Of a DNA stretch of 10,607 nucleotides, positions 1 through 6,372 are shown one piece after another. The DNA is from Oceanospirillaceae bacterium (GTDB lineage Bacteria; Pseudomonadota; Gammaproteobacteria; Pseudomonadales; Balneatricaceae): the NCBI GenBank assembly GCA_003497765.1, contig DNNY01000173.1, positions 520-11,126 on the forward strand, in the 5' to 3' direction. Numbering within the stretch: position 1 is the stretch's first letter; every line of letters starts with the position of its first letter. A model generated the notes under the pieces. The model was not told the DNA's origin. It worked only from the letters and a program-made list of their open reading frames with translations, and did not search any database. The translations under genes and the position numbers were made by a program.

Positions 1-94
1 TCGTAACCCACAAACTGGTGCAACTATTCAGATAGCTGCAGCTAACATTCCAAGCTTCAAAGCTGGTAAGGCGTTAAAAGACGCTGTAAACTAA
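1..94 (+). CDS. hupB: DNA-binding protein HU-beta, C-terminal end (partial)
   Basis: Only the last 30 codons and the stop are present; the gene begins upstream of the window. The visible frame starts at base 2 with RNPQTG, the tip of the HU DNA-binding beta-arm, continues through [19 protein letters not shown], and ends DAVN. That arm (RNPxTG) plus the closing helix with FKAGKALK is diagnostic for the HU/IHF family, and the absence of IHF-type extensions plus the ppiD neighbour point to HU-beta. HU is a small dimeric nucleoid protein that bends and compacts DNA. In many gammaproteobacteria the order is clpX-lon-hupB-ppiD, which matches what follows here. The separate hairpins and terminator after the stop suggest hupB is transcribed largely apart from ppiD. 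The paralogue hupA cannot be excluded from this fragment alone, but the context favours hupB. Confidence 0.93.
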   Translation, partial: RNPQTGATIQIAAANIPSFKAGKALKDAVN

Positions 95-100
95 TTTAAC

Positions 101-118
101 TTTCTGTACGAACAGAAA
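101..118 (+). other. Perfect hairpin just after hupB stop
   Basis: TTTCTGT (101-107) and ACAGAAA (112-118) are perfect reverse complements around a 4-base ACGA loop, starting 6 bases after the hupB stop. No T-run follows directly, so it does not look like an intrinsic terminator on its own. A 3' mRNA-stabilising stem for the abundant hupB message is one reading (inference). The spacing between CTGT and ACAG is 4 bases, not the 8 of a LexA box. Confidence 0.5.
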
Positions 119-160
119 ATGCTATTTTGCGCCTCAATTGTGGAGCAAATTGCATAATAC

Positions 161-190
161 AAAACGCATTCTCAGGAATGCGTTTTTTGT
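161..190 (+). terminator. Intrinsic terminator after hupB
   Basis: AAAACGCATT (161-170) pairs perfectly with AATGCGTTTT (177-186) around a CTCAGG loop, and the T-run continues to 188. This is a textbook Rho-independent terminator about 65 bases after the hupB stop. It separates hupB from ppiD. The A-run on the left arm would also let it work in the reverse direction, but no minus-strand gene needs it there. Confidence 0.9.
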
Positions 191-204
191 TATAAATATT
201 ATAA

Positions 205-249
205 ACTGACCAACAGCAAGTCAGTACTGATAGTCACCTTAATAAGGTG
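205..249 (+). promoter_or_regulatory. Inverted repeats in the ppiD leader
   Basis: Three nested symmetric elements sit just before ppiD. ACTGAC (205-210) and GTCAGT (220-225) form a 6-9-6 inverted repeat. TCAGTACTGA (221-230) is a perfect 10-bp palindrome sharing the right arm, so ACTGA-type half-sites occur three times in 26 bp. CACCTT (235-240) and AAGGTG (244-249) form a third hairpin with a 3-base loop. The last contains the only AAGG ribosome-site-like sequence before the ATG at 251. Candidate -10 hexamers TATAAA lie at 191-196 and 200-205, without a convincing -35. Binding of a regulator is inference; PpiD is under envelope- and heat-stress control in E. coli, but I see no clear CpxR or sigma-32 site. 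Confidence 0.35.
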
Positions 250-265
250 TATGGATACCAATTTC

Positions 266-2152
266 ATGCTGCAAAGTATTCGTGATAATGCCCAAGGGCT
301 TGTATCAAAAATTCTGGTAGGTCTTATTGCTTTTACCTTCGTCATCTGGGGAGCTGATTCTCTATTTACCTTTTCTGCTGATAGTGGTGCACCTGCTACA
401 GTTAATGGCAAAGATATTAGTTTGCAAAAAGTTGCTCAAAAGAGTGAATTAAATCGTCGACAATTGTTGATCAATAATCCGGATTTAGATCCGGTTACAC
501 TTGATATGCAGATGATTCAAGCTAATACCCTTGAGCAACTTATTAAACAAGAAATTTTCTTACAGCTTGCTGCAGAATCTTCTATGGCCTTTAGTACCAG
601 TTCCGTTGATCAGATCATAGTGGATACGCCAGAGTTTCAAGTTGATGGCAAATTTGATTTACAGCGCTTTCAAAGTTTGATCGGTGGTGCTGGCTTAACA
701 GCAAATACTTATAAACAACAGTTAATTGAAAACAATTTGTTAAATCAAATTAATCAAGGTGTTACGGCAACCGCATTTAGCTTACCTGAACAAGTTAATT
801 TAATTGCCAAGCTGGATGGTCAAACACGTTCCATTGATACTCTAGTTTTGTCCTTTGCCCAACAGTTAGAAAATACAGAAATTTCAGCTGAGAAAATAGC
901 TAATCATTTTGCTGATAATCAAGACCGTTATATATCCCCTGAACAAATGCAAGTGGAATATGTACTGCTAAATAAAGATCAGTTTACTAGCCAAGTTAAT
1001 GTAACTGATGCAGACATAGAAGCAGCCTATAATGAATCTCAGCAGCAATTCGTTGCTGAAGCTGAACGAGAGGTTGCGCATATCCTGTTTAACGTCAATA
1101 CTGAGCAGACTGAAGCCGAAGCATTGGCGTTAGCTGAACAGGCTTATCAGGCTCTAGAGAAGGGCACTGATTTTGCTCAGGTTGCTGCTGACTTCTCCCA
1201 GGATACTGGCACTGCTAATGATGGTGGTTCATTGGGTATTGTTTTGGCAGGTGACTTTGGTGGCACCTTTGACGAAACACTCTTGGCTTTGCAAGAAGGT
1301 AACTATTCTAAACCTGTTGTAACACAATTCGGTGTGCAAATAATTAAGTTACAATCAATCGTAGAATCTAGTTATCCATCTTTTGCCGAGCAAAAAGATA
1401 GCATCAAGGCGAACCTGCAATCTCAAGGTGCTGAAGCCTTGTATGTAGCTGCCAGTGAAAGCTTTGCTGATATTGCCTTTTCGTCCTCAGACCTGCAAGA
1501 ATTAAGTGCTGAATTTGACCTCGAAATCAAACAATCGGCATGGTTTGGCCGCTCTGGTGCGGAAGAGTTCGGTGAAGTTGGTCAGCGAGTTGCTGATACG
1601 GCGTTTGCTGACGAAGTGTTAGTTGAAAAAAATAATTCAGAAGTGATTGAATTATCCTCTGACGAATTATTGGTTGTTCGCCTTTTGCAACACAAGCCAT
1701 CTGCACCATTAGAACTAGAAGAAGTTAGCGAGGGTATTCGTTTGCAACTTGCACAACAACAAGCTTTAGAAGATCTACAGCTAGTTGCTGATAATTATGT
1801 TGCACAGCTTAACGGTGGTGCTAATGTGGAGGCAATCGCTGCTCAGACCCAAACTGAGTGGCAGAGCTTTGATGAATTAGCCCGATTTAGTACTGATGTT
1901 AGTCCTATGCTTACCCAAGCAGCTTTTAAATTGCCACGTCCTCAACAGGGTGACGTATTTGGTACTAGCTTAGACTTTACTGGGGATATATCTATTATCC
2001 GTTTACGTGATGTGACTGATGGCAATACGGATGATCTTGGTGAAGATCAACGCTTATCTCTGGCTCAGGCATTGTCCAATATCCAAGGGCAGTCTGATAT
2101 TGTTGCCTTTGAAGCTGAGCTTAATAGTAAAGCTGAAGTAGAGCGTTTTTAA
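266..2152 (+). CDS. ppiD: Periplasmic folding chaperone / peptidyl-prolyl isomerase PpiD
   Basis: PpiD is an inner-membrane-anchored chaperone that sits near the SecYEG exit and assists newly translocated periplasmic and outer-membrane proteins. The protein is 628 aa from this start, close to E. coli PpiD (623). It has a short cytosolic N-terminus, one membrane span at about residues 13-31 (GLIAFTFVIWGADSLF is its later half), a SurA-like N-terminal chaperone region to about residue 220, one parvulin domain at about 267-365 (EVAHILF, then FSQDTGTANDGGSLG, then FGVQIIKL), and a C-terminal region rich in Gln, Ala and Glu. Start choice: an ATG at 251 adds five residues, but family members begin ML(Q/D)xIRDxxQG, which matches the ATG at 266. 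The 251 site has AGG only 3 bases upstream and inside a hairpin; 266 has GGA 10 bases upstream. It follows hupB as in many relatives and ends before a bidirectional terminator. Confidence 0.95.
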   Translation: MLQSIRDNAQGLVSKILVGLIAFTFVIWGADSLFTFSADSGAPATVNGKDISLQKVAQKSELNRRQLLINNPDLDPVTLDMQMIQANTLEQLIKQEIFLQLAAESSMAFSTSSVDQIIVDTPEFQVDGKFDLQRFQSLIGGAGLTANTYKQQLIENNLLNQINQGVTATAFSLPEQVNLIAKLDGQTRSIDTLVLSFAQQLENTEISAEKIANHFADNQDRYISPEQMQVEYVLLNKDQFTSQVNVTDADIEAAYNESQQQFVAEAEREVAHILFNVNTEQTEAEALALAEQAYQALEKGTDFAQVAADFSQDTGTANDGGSLGIVLAGDFGGTFDETLLALQEGNYSKPVVTQFGVQIIKLQSIVESSYPSFAEQKDSIKANLQSQGAEALYVAASESFADIAFSSSDLQELSAEFDLEIKQSAWFGRSGAEEFGEVGQRVADTAFADEVLVEKNNSEVIELSSDELLVVRLLQHKPSAPLELEEVSEGIRLQLAQQQALEDLQLVADNYVAQLNGGANVEAIAAQTQTEWQSFDELARFSTDVSPMLTQAAFKLPRPQQGDVFGTSLDFTGDISIIRLRDVTDGNTDDLGEDQRLSLAQALSNIQGQSDIVAFEAELNSKAEVERF

Positions 2153-2181
2153 GCTCAACAATAAGCGCTAAAACTTAAACC

Positions 2182-2214
2182 AAAAAAAGCAGCCCAATTG
2201 TGGCTGCTTTTTTT
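2182..2214. terminator. Bidirectional terminator between ppiD and hpt
   Basis: AGCAGCC (2188-2194) and GGCTGCT (2202-2208) form a GC-rich stem around CAATTGT. The stem extends through A-runs on the left (2182-2188) paired with T-runs on the right (2208-2215), giving a 13-bp perfect arm. Because the A-run reads as a T-run on the minus strand, it can terminate ppiD (+) and the convergent phosphoribosyltransferase (-), whose stop lies about 30 bases away. Confidence 0.93.
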
Positions 2215-2243
2215 TGTGCAAGGCTTGGCAATTTAAACCCTGC

Positions 2244-2795
2244 TTATAAGCCTTTTACTGCATAAATACCATCTACATTACGGAAATAGCCGTGATAGTC
2301 CATACCAAAACCATACACAAAACGATCTTCCACATCTAAACCAATAAAATCAGGGCGGTACTCTACTTTGCGATTATGTAATTTGTTTAGTAAAGCAGCG
2401 GCATAAACCTTCTTAGCACCTGCTTCTTGCAAATATTCACAAATAGCCGCTAAGGTATGACCTTCATCAAAGATATCATCTACTACCAAAATAGTACGAT
2501 CTTTAAAGTCTACACTGGGGCGAGCTAACCAGGATAAATTAGTCCCTACCGTTTTTTTGCCGTAGCGTGTCGCATGTAAGTAATCTGTTTCTAAGGGAAA
2601 TTGTAATTTTAGTAATAATTGCGCCATAGGAATTAGGCCACCATTAAGCACACAGAGTACTAAAGGCATATCCTCAGACATAGCATCTGTTATTTGGCTT
2701 GCCATAGTATCAATGGCCGTAGCTATTTGCTCACCGGTAATCAATTGATCGGCTTCTTCATGCACTAAGATGGCTTGTTCGTAGTTTATACTCAT
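2244..2795 (-). CDS. hpt: Hypoxanthine-guanine phosphoribosyltransferase
   Basis: Cytosolic purine-salvage enzyme that joins hypoxanthine or guanine to PRPP to give IMP or GMP. The 183-aa length is normal for the bacterial type I phosphoribosyltransferase fold. The 13-residue PRPP loop is plain at about residues 102-115 (ILVVDDIFDEGHTL): D106-D107 are the acidic pair and D110 lies at the catalytic-base position. LNGG at 50-53 is the pyrophosphate-binding loop I region. The C-terminal stretch from about 141, with VEDRFVYGFGMDY, is the purine-binding and hood segment. It matches the Pseudomonas-type Hpt closely in layout, including the ending GIYAVKGL. The gene stands alone, convergent with ppiD. 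The ribosome site before the ATG is weak (AAAGAT, 6 bases away). A perfect TATAAT sits 33 bases upstream of the start. Substrate preference for guanine over hypoxanthine cannot be read from sequence. Confidence 0.93.
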   Translation of the reverse strand: MSINYEQAILVHEEADQLITGEQIATAIDTMASQITDAMSEDMPLVLCVLNGGLIPMAQLLLKLQFPLETDYLHATRYGKKTVGTNLSWLARPSVDFKDRTILVVDDIFDEGHTLAAICEYLQEAGAKKVYAAALLNKLHNRKVEYRPDFIGLDVEDRFVYGFGMDYHGYFRNVDGIYAVKGL

Positions 2796-2827
2796 AAGAT
2801 GATCTTTTATTAGTTTAGGTAGTTTTT

Positions 2828-2856
2828 ATTATACGCATCCAAAAATAGCCAAACCA
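2828..2856 (-). promoter_or_regulatory. Candidate sigma-70 promoter for hpt
   Basis: On the minus strand a perfect -10 TATAAT occupies 2833-2828, preceded by GCG. At a 17-base spacing the -35 is only TGGTTT (2856-2851), a weak match. Transcription would start near 2821, about 25 bases before the hpt ATG. The -10 is convincing and the -35 is not, so an activator or simple weak expression is possible. Confidence 0.5.
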
Positions 2857-2947
2857 GTTATTTTGACCAATTAGTCAGGTTTCTTAATTTGGTTAGCTAA
2901 ATATTACTATTTGAATTTTTCTTTTGTATCGACTCAAATCATGCCTT

Positions 2948-2975
2948 TTGGCAGTTGCTTAGAATAGGGTAGAAT
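2948..2975 (+). promoter_or_regulatory. Sigma-70 promoter for the 80-aa gene/uvrC operon
   Basis: TTGGCA (2948-2953, five of six to TTGACA) and TAGAAT (2970-2975, five of six to TATAAT) are separated by 16 bases. This is one of the two best promoters in the window. It would start RNA near 2982, about 27 bases before the ATG at 3009, and probably drives the small gene, uvrC and perhaps pgsA and the regulator gene. Confidence 0.65.
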
Positions 2976-3008
2976 ACAAAGTAATTAAACTAAACAGTTG
3001 CCTGCATA

Positions 3009-3251
3009 ATGAATACGGATATTAACCACATTTTAGTTAATGGTGCGCAAATAGCTTTTAGTAAACTGAAGCGTGCCCAGTCATTTAATGGACGGCTTTA
3101 TTACTATGCTGAGATAGGGGTATATATGGAGGTATCTCTTTCTCATGGAGCTGGTATTACTGCTGATACCCATGAACAAATAAAAACCATATACAACGAA
3201 GCTACGCGTTTTCATATGGGTGAAAGTAAACGCAGTAGAATCTTTTTATAG
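3009..3251 (+). CDS. Uncharacterised 80-aa protein upstream of uvrC
   Basis: I do not recognise this family. The protein is soluble-looking, with no signal peptide or membrane span. Its middle suggests short beta-strands (ILVNGAQIAF, RLYYYAEIGVYMEVSL), followed by a probable amphipathic helix (THEQIKTIYNEATRF) and a basic tail SKRSR before IFL. It has no cysteine and several tyrosines. It is likely a real gene: a good sigma-70 promoter lies just upstream, the frame is open across most of the interval between promoter and uvrC, and its stop is 9 bases before the preferred uvrC start, so the two are probably translationally coupled. No clear ribosome site precedes the ATG at 3009. An internal ATG at 3126 has AGGGG five bases upstream and would give a 41-aa form, but that would leave the upstream coding unexplained. 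Function unknown; a link to repair is only positional. Confidence 0.6.
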   Translation: MNTDINHILVNGAQIAFSKLKRAQSFNGRLYYYAEIGVYMEVSLSHGAGITADTHEQIKTIYNEATRFHMGESKRSRIFL

Positions 3252-3260
3252 GTTTTGCCA

Positions 3261-5102
3261 GTGACCGAAACAGCCACAGATACAGCATTTGATATAGACG
3301 CTTTTTTACAGCAATTGCCGGCGCGACCTGGTGTATATCGCATGCTGGATGCGTCGCAGGTGGTTATCTATGTAGGCAAAGCTGTTAACTTAAAAAATCG
3401 CGTTACTAGCTATTTTCGCGGCCGCAGTCATGATAATAAAACGCAACTGATGGTAAGCAAAGTGGCTTCTATTGAGGTCACTATTACCCATAGTGAGACC
3501 GAAGCGCTGCTGTTAGAAAATACCCTAATCAAGCAATTAAAACCCACTTATAATATTATTTTACGCGATGATAAGTCATATCCTTATGTATTTGTCTCTG
3601 ATAAGGATGACTATCCAGCATTACAATACGTTCGCGGTCGACCCAAGCGAAAAGGTCGCTATTTCGGCCCTTATACTAGCGCTGGGGCTGTGCGCGAAAG
3701 TCTTAATTTGATGCAAAAAATATTTCGTTTACGTCAGTGTGATGATAGTTTTTTTCAGAACCGACAACGCCCATGTCTACAGTATCAAATACGTCGTTGC
3801 TCTGGCCCTTGTACTGGCGAAATATCCAATGAAGCCTACGCTGCGGACGTACGTAGTGCTATTCTTTATTTAGAAGGAAAAAATCAAACCTTGTTAACTG
3901 CGGTTGCTGGCCAGATGACCACAGCGGCAGAATCTTTAGAATACGAGCGTGCAGCTGTGTTAAGAGATCAATTAACTGATTTACGTCATTTGCAAGAACA
4001 GCAGCACGTGGTTTCAGAACGTGGCAATTTGGATGTTTTCGCTGTTGCCATGTCATCTGCTGGACAATGCGTTCATCATTTAATGATTCGCAATGGCCGT
4101 GTTACCGGCAGTAAAAATTATTATCCAAAATGGACTATTGTCGCTGATAAAGCCGACTTGATGAGTGCTTTTCTTGGTCAGTTTTACCTTACTGGACGGC
4201 GCCATGATATACCTGATGAAAGTTTGGCTAGTGATTTAAATGAGGGTAACGCTTTAGGCGAGGCTATTGCGAGTAAAACTGATCGACCTTATCGATTGAC
4301 GAATAAAGTCAGAGGGCAACGGGCTAAATGGTTAAAGTTAGCTCAAACTAATGCAGATCAGGCACTGCTTAGTTATGTAGCTAATAAGCAAACCCAATTA
4401 AAGCGTATGCATAATTTACAGGCTGCTTTGCAACTTGATCAATTACCAGAGCGTATTGAATGCTTTGATATCAGCCACTCAAGTGGTGAGGCGACCGTTG
4501 CTTCCTGTGTGGTGTTTGATCAAAATGGCCCCAAAAAGTCTGACTACCGTTTATTTAATATTAAAGATATAACGGCCGGCGATGATTACGCTGCTATGTC
4601 ACAAGCATTAACGCGACGCTACACCCGATTAAAAGAAAATAACGGCGTTATTCCTGATATTTTGGTTATTGATGGTGGTAAAGGGCAACTTACACAGGCT
4701 AGAGAAGTGTTGTCTGAATTACAGTTACAGGATGTATATTTATTAGGGGTTGCCAAAGGCGAAACCAGAAAAGCCGGCTTAGAGAAGCTTATTGAGGGCT
4801 GGAGTGGTGCAGAGATAGCGTTACCTCCTGAATCGGTAGCTCTTCACTTACTACAACATATAAGAGATGAAAGTCATCGTTTTGCTATTAGTGGCCATCG
4901 TGCGCAACGGGGTAAAAAGCGAGGTAAATCAACATTACAACAGATAGAAGGTGTTGGAGCGAAAAGACGCCAAGCGCTTTTATTACAGTTTGGATCTGTG
5001 CAAGAGCTATCAAAAGCAAGTGTCGCTGAAATTAGTAAGGTCAAGGGTATTAATGAAGCATTAGCAGATTCAATTTATAAGGCTTTACGGGGTGAAGACT
5101 AG
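3261..5102 (+). CDS. uvrC: Excinuclease ABC subunit C
   Basis: UvrC makes the 3' and 5' incisions around bulky DNA lesions after UvrA/UvrB damage recognition. Residue numbers here count from the upstream TTG at 3255. The GIY-YIG nuclease domain is at about 22-100 (RPGVYRM, then VVIYVGKAVNLKNRV). Cysteines 162, 174, 182 and 186 have the same spacing as the E. coli 4Fe-4S ligands. A UVR (UvrB-binding) motif lies near 205-240. The RNase H-like nuclease has CFDISHSSGE, VIDGGKGQL and HIRDESHRFA. Tandem helix-hairpin-helix motifs close the protein (QIEGVGAKRRQALL, then VKGINEALADSI). Start choice: the TTG is three bases after the previous stop with no usable ribosome site, whereas GTG at 3261 has AGG (3250-3252) eight bases upstream and gives MTETATDTAF, 613 aa. 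All key residues are intact. pgsA follows after 57 bases. Confidence 0.97.
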   Translation: MTETATDTAFDIDAFLQQLPARPGVYRMLDASQVVIYVGKAVNLKNRVTSYFRGRSHDNKTQLMVSKVASIEVTITHSETEALLLENTLIKQLKPTYNIILRDDKSYPYVFVSDKDDYPALQYVRGRPKRKGRYFGPYTSAGAVRESLNLMQKIFRLRQCDDSFFQNRQRPCLQYQIRRCSGPCTGEISNEAYAADVRSAILYLEGKNQTLLTAVAGQMTTAAESLEYERAAVLRDQLTDLRHLQEQQHVVSERGNLDVFAVAMSSAGQCVHHLMIRNGRVTGSKNYYPKWTIVADKADLMSAFLGQFYLTGRRHDIPDESLASDLNEGNALGEAIASKTDRPYRLTNKVRGQRAKWLKLAQTNADQALLSYVANKQTQLKRMHNLQAALQLDQLPERIECFDISHSSGEATVASCVVFDQNGPKKSDYRLFNIKDITAGDDYAAMSQALTRRYTRLKENNGVIPDILVIDGGKGQLTQAREVLSELQLQDVYLLGVAKGETRKAGLEKLIEGWSGAEIALPPESVALHLLQHIRDESHRFAISGHRAQRGKKRGKSTLQQIEGVGAKRRQALLLQFGSVQELSKASVAEISKVKGINEALADSIYKALRGED

Positions 5103-5132
5103 CCCGTAATCGGGTATTATTCCAACTATAAT
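5103..5132 (+). promoter_or_regulatory. Small hairpin and TATAAT between uvrC and pgsA
   Basis: CCCG (5103-5106) and CGGG (5111-5114) form a short 4-bp stem right after the uvrC stop; with no T-run it is too weak to call a terminator. A perfect TATAAT (5127-5132) follows, which would start RNA about 21 bases before pgsA, but no -35 match is present at 16-18 bases and there is no extended -10 TG. A secondary pgsA promoter is possible, not established. Confidence 0.3.
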
Positions 5133-5159
5133 AGACACCTATATATTCATTTACATTCT

Positions 5160-5726
5160 ATGCTCACTATACCTAATTTATTAACTTTTCTACGTATCCT
5201 TCTTATACCCATAATCGTTGGTGTCTTTTATGCTCCCATTGCCCATGCTAATTTGATTGCTTGTGCTCTATTTGGCTTAGCTGCATTAACTGATTGGTTG
5301 GATGGTTATTTAGCAAGAAAGCTCAATCAAACCACAGCCTTTGGTGCTTTTCTGGATCCTGTTGCCGATAAAATTACCGTAGCAGTGGCTTTAACATTAT
5401 TAGTGGAAGTGCATGCTGTTTGGTGGCTAACTTTACCTGCTATCGTCATCATTGGGCGTGAAATTGTTATTTCTGCCTTGCGCGAGTGGATGGCTGAAGC
5501 AGGGCAAAGAGCAAATGTGGCGGTATCTTATATTGGAAAAATTAAAACCACAGCACAGATGATTGCTATTGCGCTGCTATTAGCTTTCTTGCCAGATCAT
5601 AAATATATGTGGACAGGGCTAATTTTGCTTTATATTGCTGCTTTATTAACACTTTGGTCGATGTTTGTATACTTACAGGCAGCCTGGTTATCGATAAGCG
5701 AAAATAACAAGGCCGAGGGAGAATAA
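5160..5726 (+). CDS. pgsA: CDP-diacylglycerol-glycerol-3-phosphate phosphatidyltransferase
   Basis: Integral inner-membrane enzyme that moves phosphatidyl from CDP-diacylglycerol to glycerol-3-phosphate, the committed step to phosphatidylglycerol and cardiolipin. The full CDP-alcohol phosphotransferase signature is present: D45, D48, G49, A52, R53, then G62, D66 and D70 (DWLDGYLAR ... GAFLDPVAD), with the usual D-x2-DG-x2-AR-x8-G-x3-D-x3-D spacing. The 188-aa length and the opening MLTIPNLLTFLRILLIP match PgsA. Several membrane spans are evident: about 8-28, 30-44, 75-100 and two near the C-terminus. No good ribosome site precedes the ATG, but the family alignment fixes the start within a residue or two. 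It follows uvrC as in most gammaproteobacteria, and its last codons contain the strong ribosome site of the next gene. No tRNA genes follow it, unlike E. coli. Confidence 0.96.
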   Translation: MLTIPNLLTFLRILLIPIIVGVFYAPIAHANLIACALFGLAALTDWLDGYLARKLNQTTAFGAFLDPVADKITVAVALTLLVEVHAVWWLTLPAIVIIGREIVISALREWMAEAGQRANVAVSYIGKIKTTAQMIAIALLLAFLPDHKYMWTGLILLYIAALLTLWSMFVYLQAAWLSISENNKAEGE

Positions 5727-5730
5727 GCCA

Positions 5731-6372
5731 ATGAGCAATCAGAATATCAGAGTTTTAATTGTCGATGACCATGCCATTGTGCGTGCTGGCTTTAAACAAT
5801 TACTCGGCACCGCTAATGATATCTGTGTTATTGCAGAAGCTTGTAGTGGGGAAGAGGCCATAGAGCTTTCCTTGCAAGAAGAGCCCGATGTCGTGGTTAT
5901 GGATATAAATATGCCGGGGATTGGGGGCATTGAAGCTATTTCTCGGATCACTGCTCGGTTACCAGAAGCAGGTATTATTGCTTTAACTGTGCATGAAACA
6001 GAACCTTTTCCAACCCGTGTTATGGAGGCTGGAGCAAAAGCCTATTTAACCAAACGTTGTGCGCCAGAAGAGCTAGTGCAAGCTGTTAGAGAAACTTATG
6101 CAGGTGGTTCATATATTTCTGAAAGTGTGCGTACAGAAATGGCTAAAGCAAAGTTGGACCAAAATAATCCTTTAGCTGAGTTATCAAGTCGTGAATTTCA
6201 GGTATTTGACCTAATGGCACGTGGTAAAAGTGTTATAGAGGTAGGCAACTCAATGCATCTCAGTCATAAAACTATCTATACCCACAAGGCTAATATACAG
6301 AAAAAATTAAACTTGGAAACGCACTTAGAAATTATTCAATTTGCACGTCAGCACAATCTTATCGACGACTAA
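5731..6372 (+). CDS. NarL/LuxR-family response regulator, UvrY/GacA-like
   Basis: Two-component DNA-binding regulator of 213 aa. The receiver domain (about 5-120) has the acidic pair D12-D13, phosphoacceptor D58 in VVVMDINMPGIGG, T86 and K108. The segment from T86 to K108 (TVHETEPFPTRVMEAGAKAY) resembles GacA/UvrY, in which the histidine and proline pattern TVHxxxPxPxxVMxAGA is typical. A LuxR-type HTH follows at about 148-210, starting LSSREFQVFDLMARGKS, with the recognition helix around LSHKTIYTHKANIQKKL. GAGGGAG at 5715-5721, nine bases before the ATG and inside the end of pgsA, is a strong ribosome site, so it is cotranscribed with pgsA. In most relatives the uvrY/gacA gene precedes uvrC; here the place before uvrC is taken by the 80-aa protein. 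No sensor kinase is in the window. Whether it is the true GacA orthologue needs a tree, so no symbol is given. Its 3' end overlaps the convergent transporter gene by 14 bases. Confidence 0.9.
   Translation: MSNQNIRVLIVDDHAIVRAGFKQLLGTANDICVIAEACSGEEAIELSLQEEPDVVVMDINMPGIGGIEAISRITARLPEAGIIALTVHETEPFPTRVMEAGAKAYLTKRCAPEELVQAVRETYAGGSYISESVRTEMAKAKLDQNNPLAELSSREFQVFDLMARGKSVIEVGNSMHLSHKTIYTHKANIQKKLNLETHLEIIQFARQHNLIDD

Noticed and set aside
1527..1709. Minus-strand open frame inside ppiD
   Set aside because: It lies fully within a well-supported gene, has no family resemblance and no ribosome site, and its composition mirrors the Gln/Ala-rich sense strand.
3859..4056. Minus-strand open frame inside uvrC
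   Set aside because: Antisense shadow of the UVR region of uvrC; no recognisable protein features.
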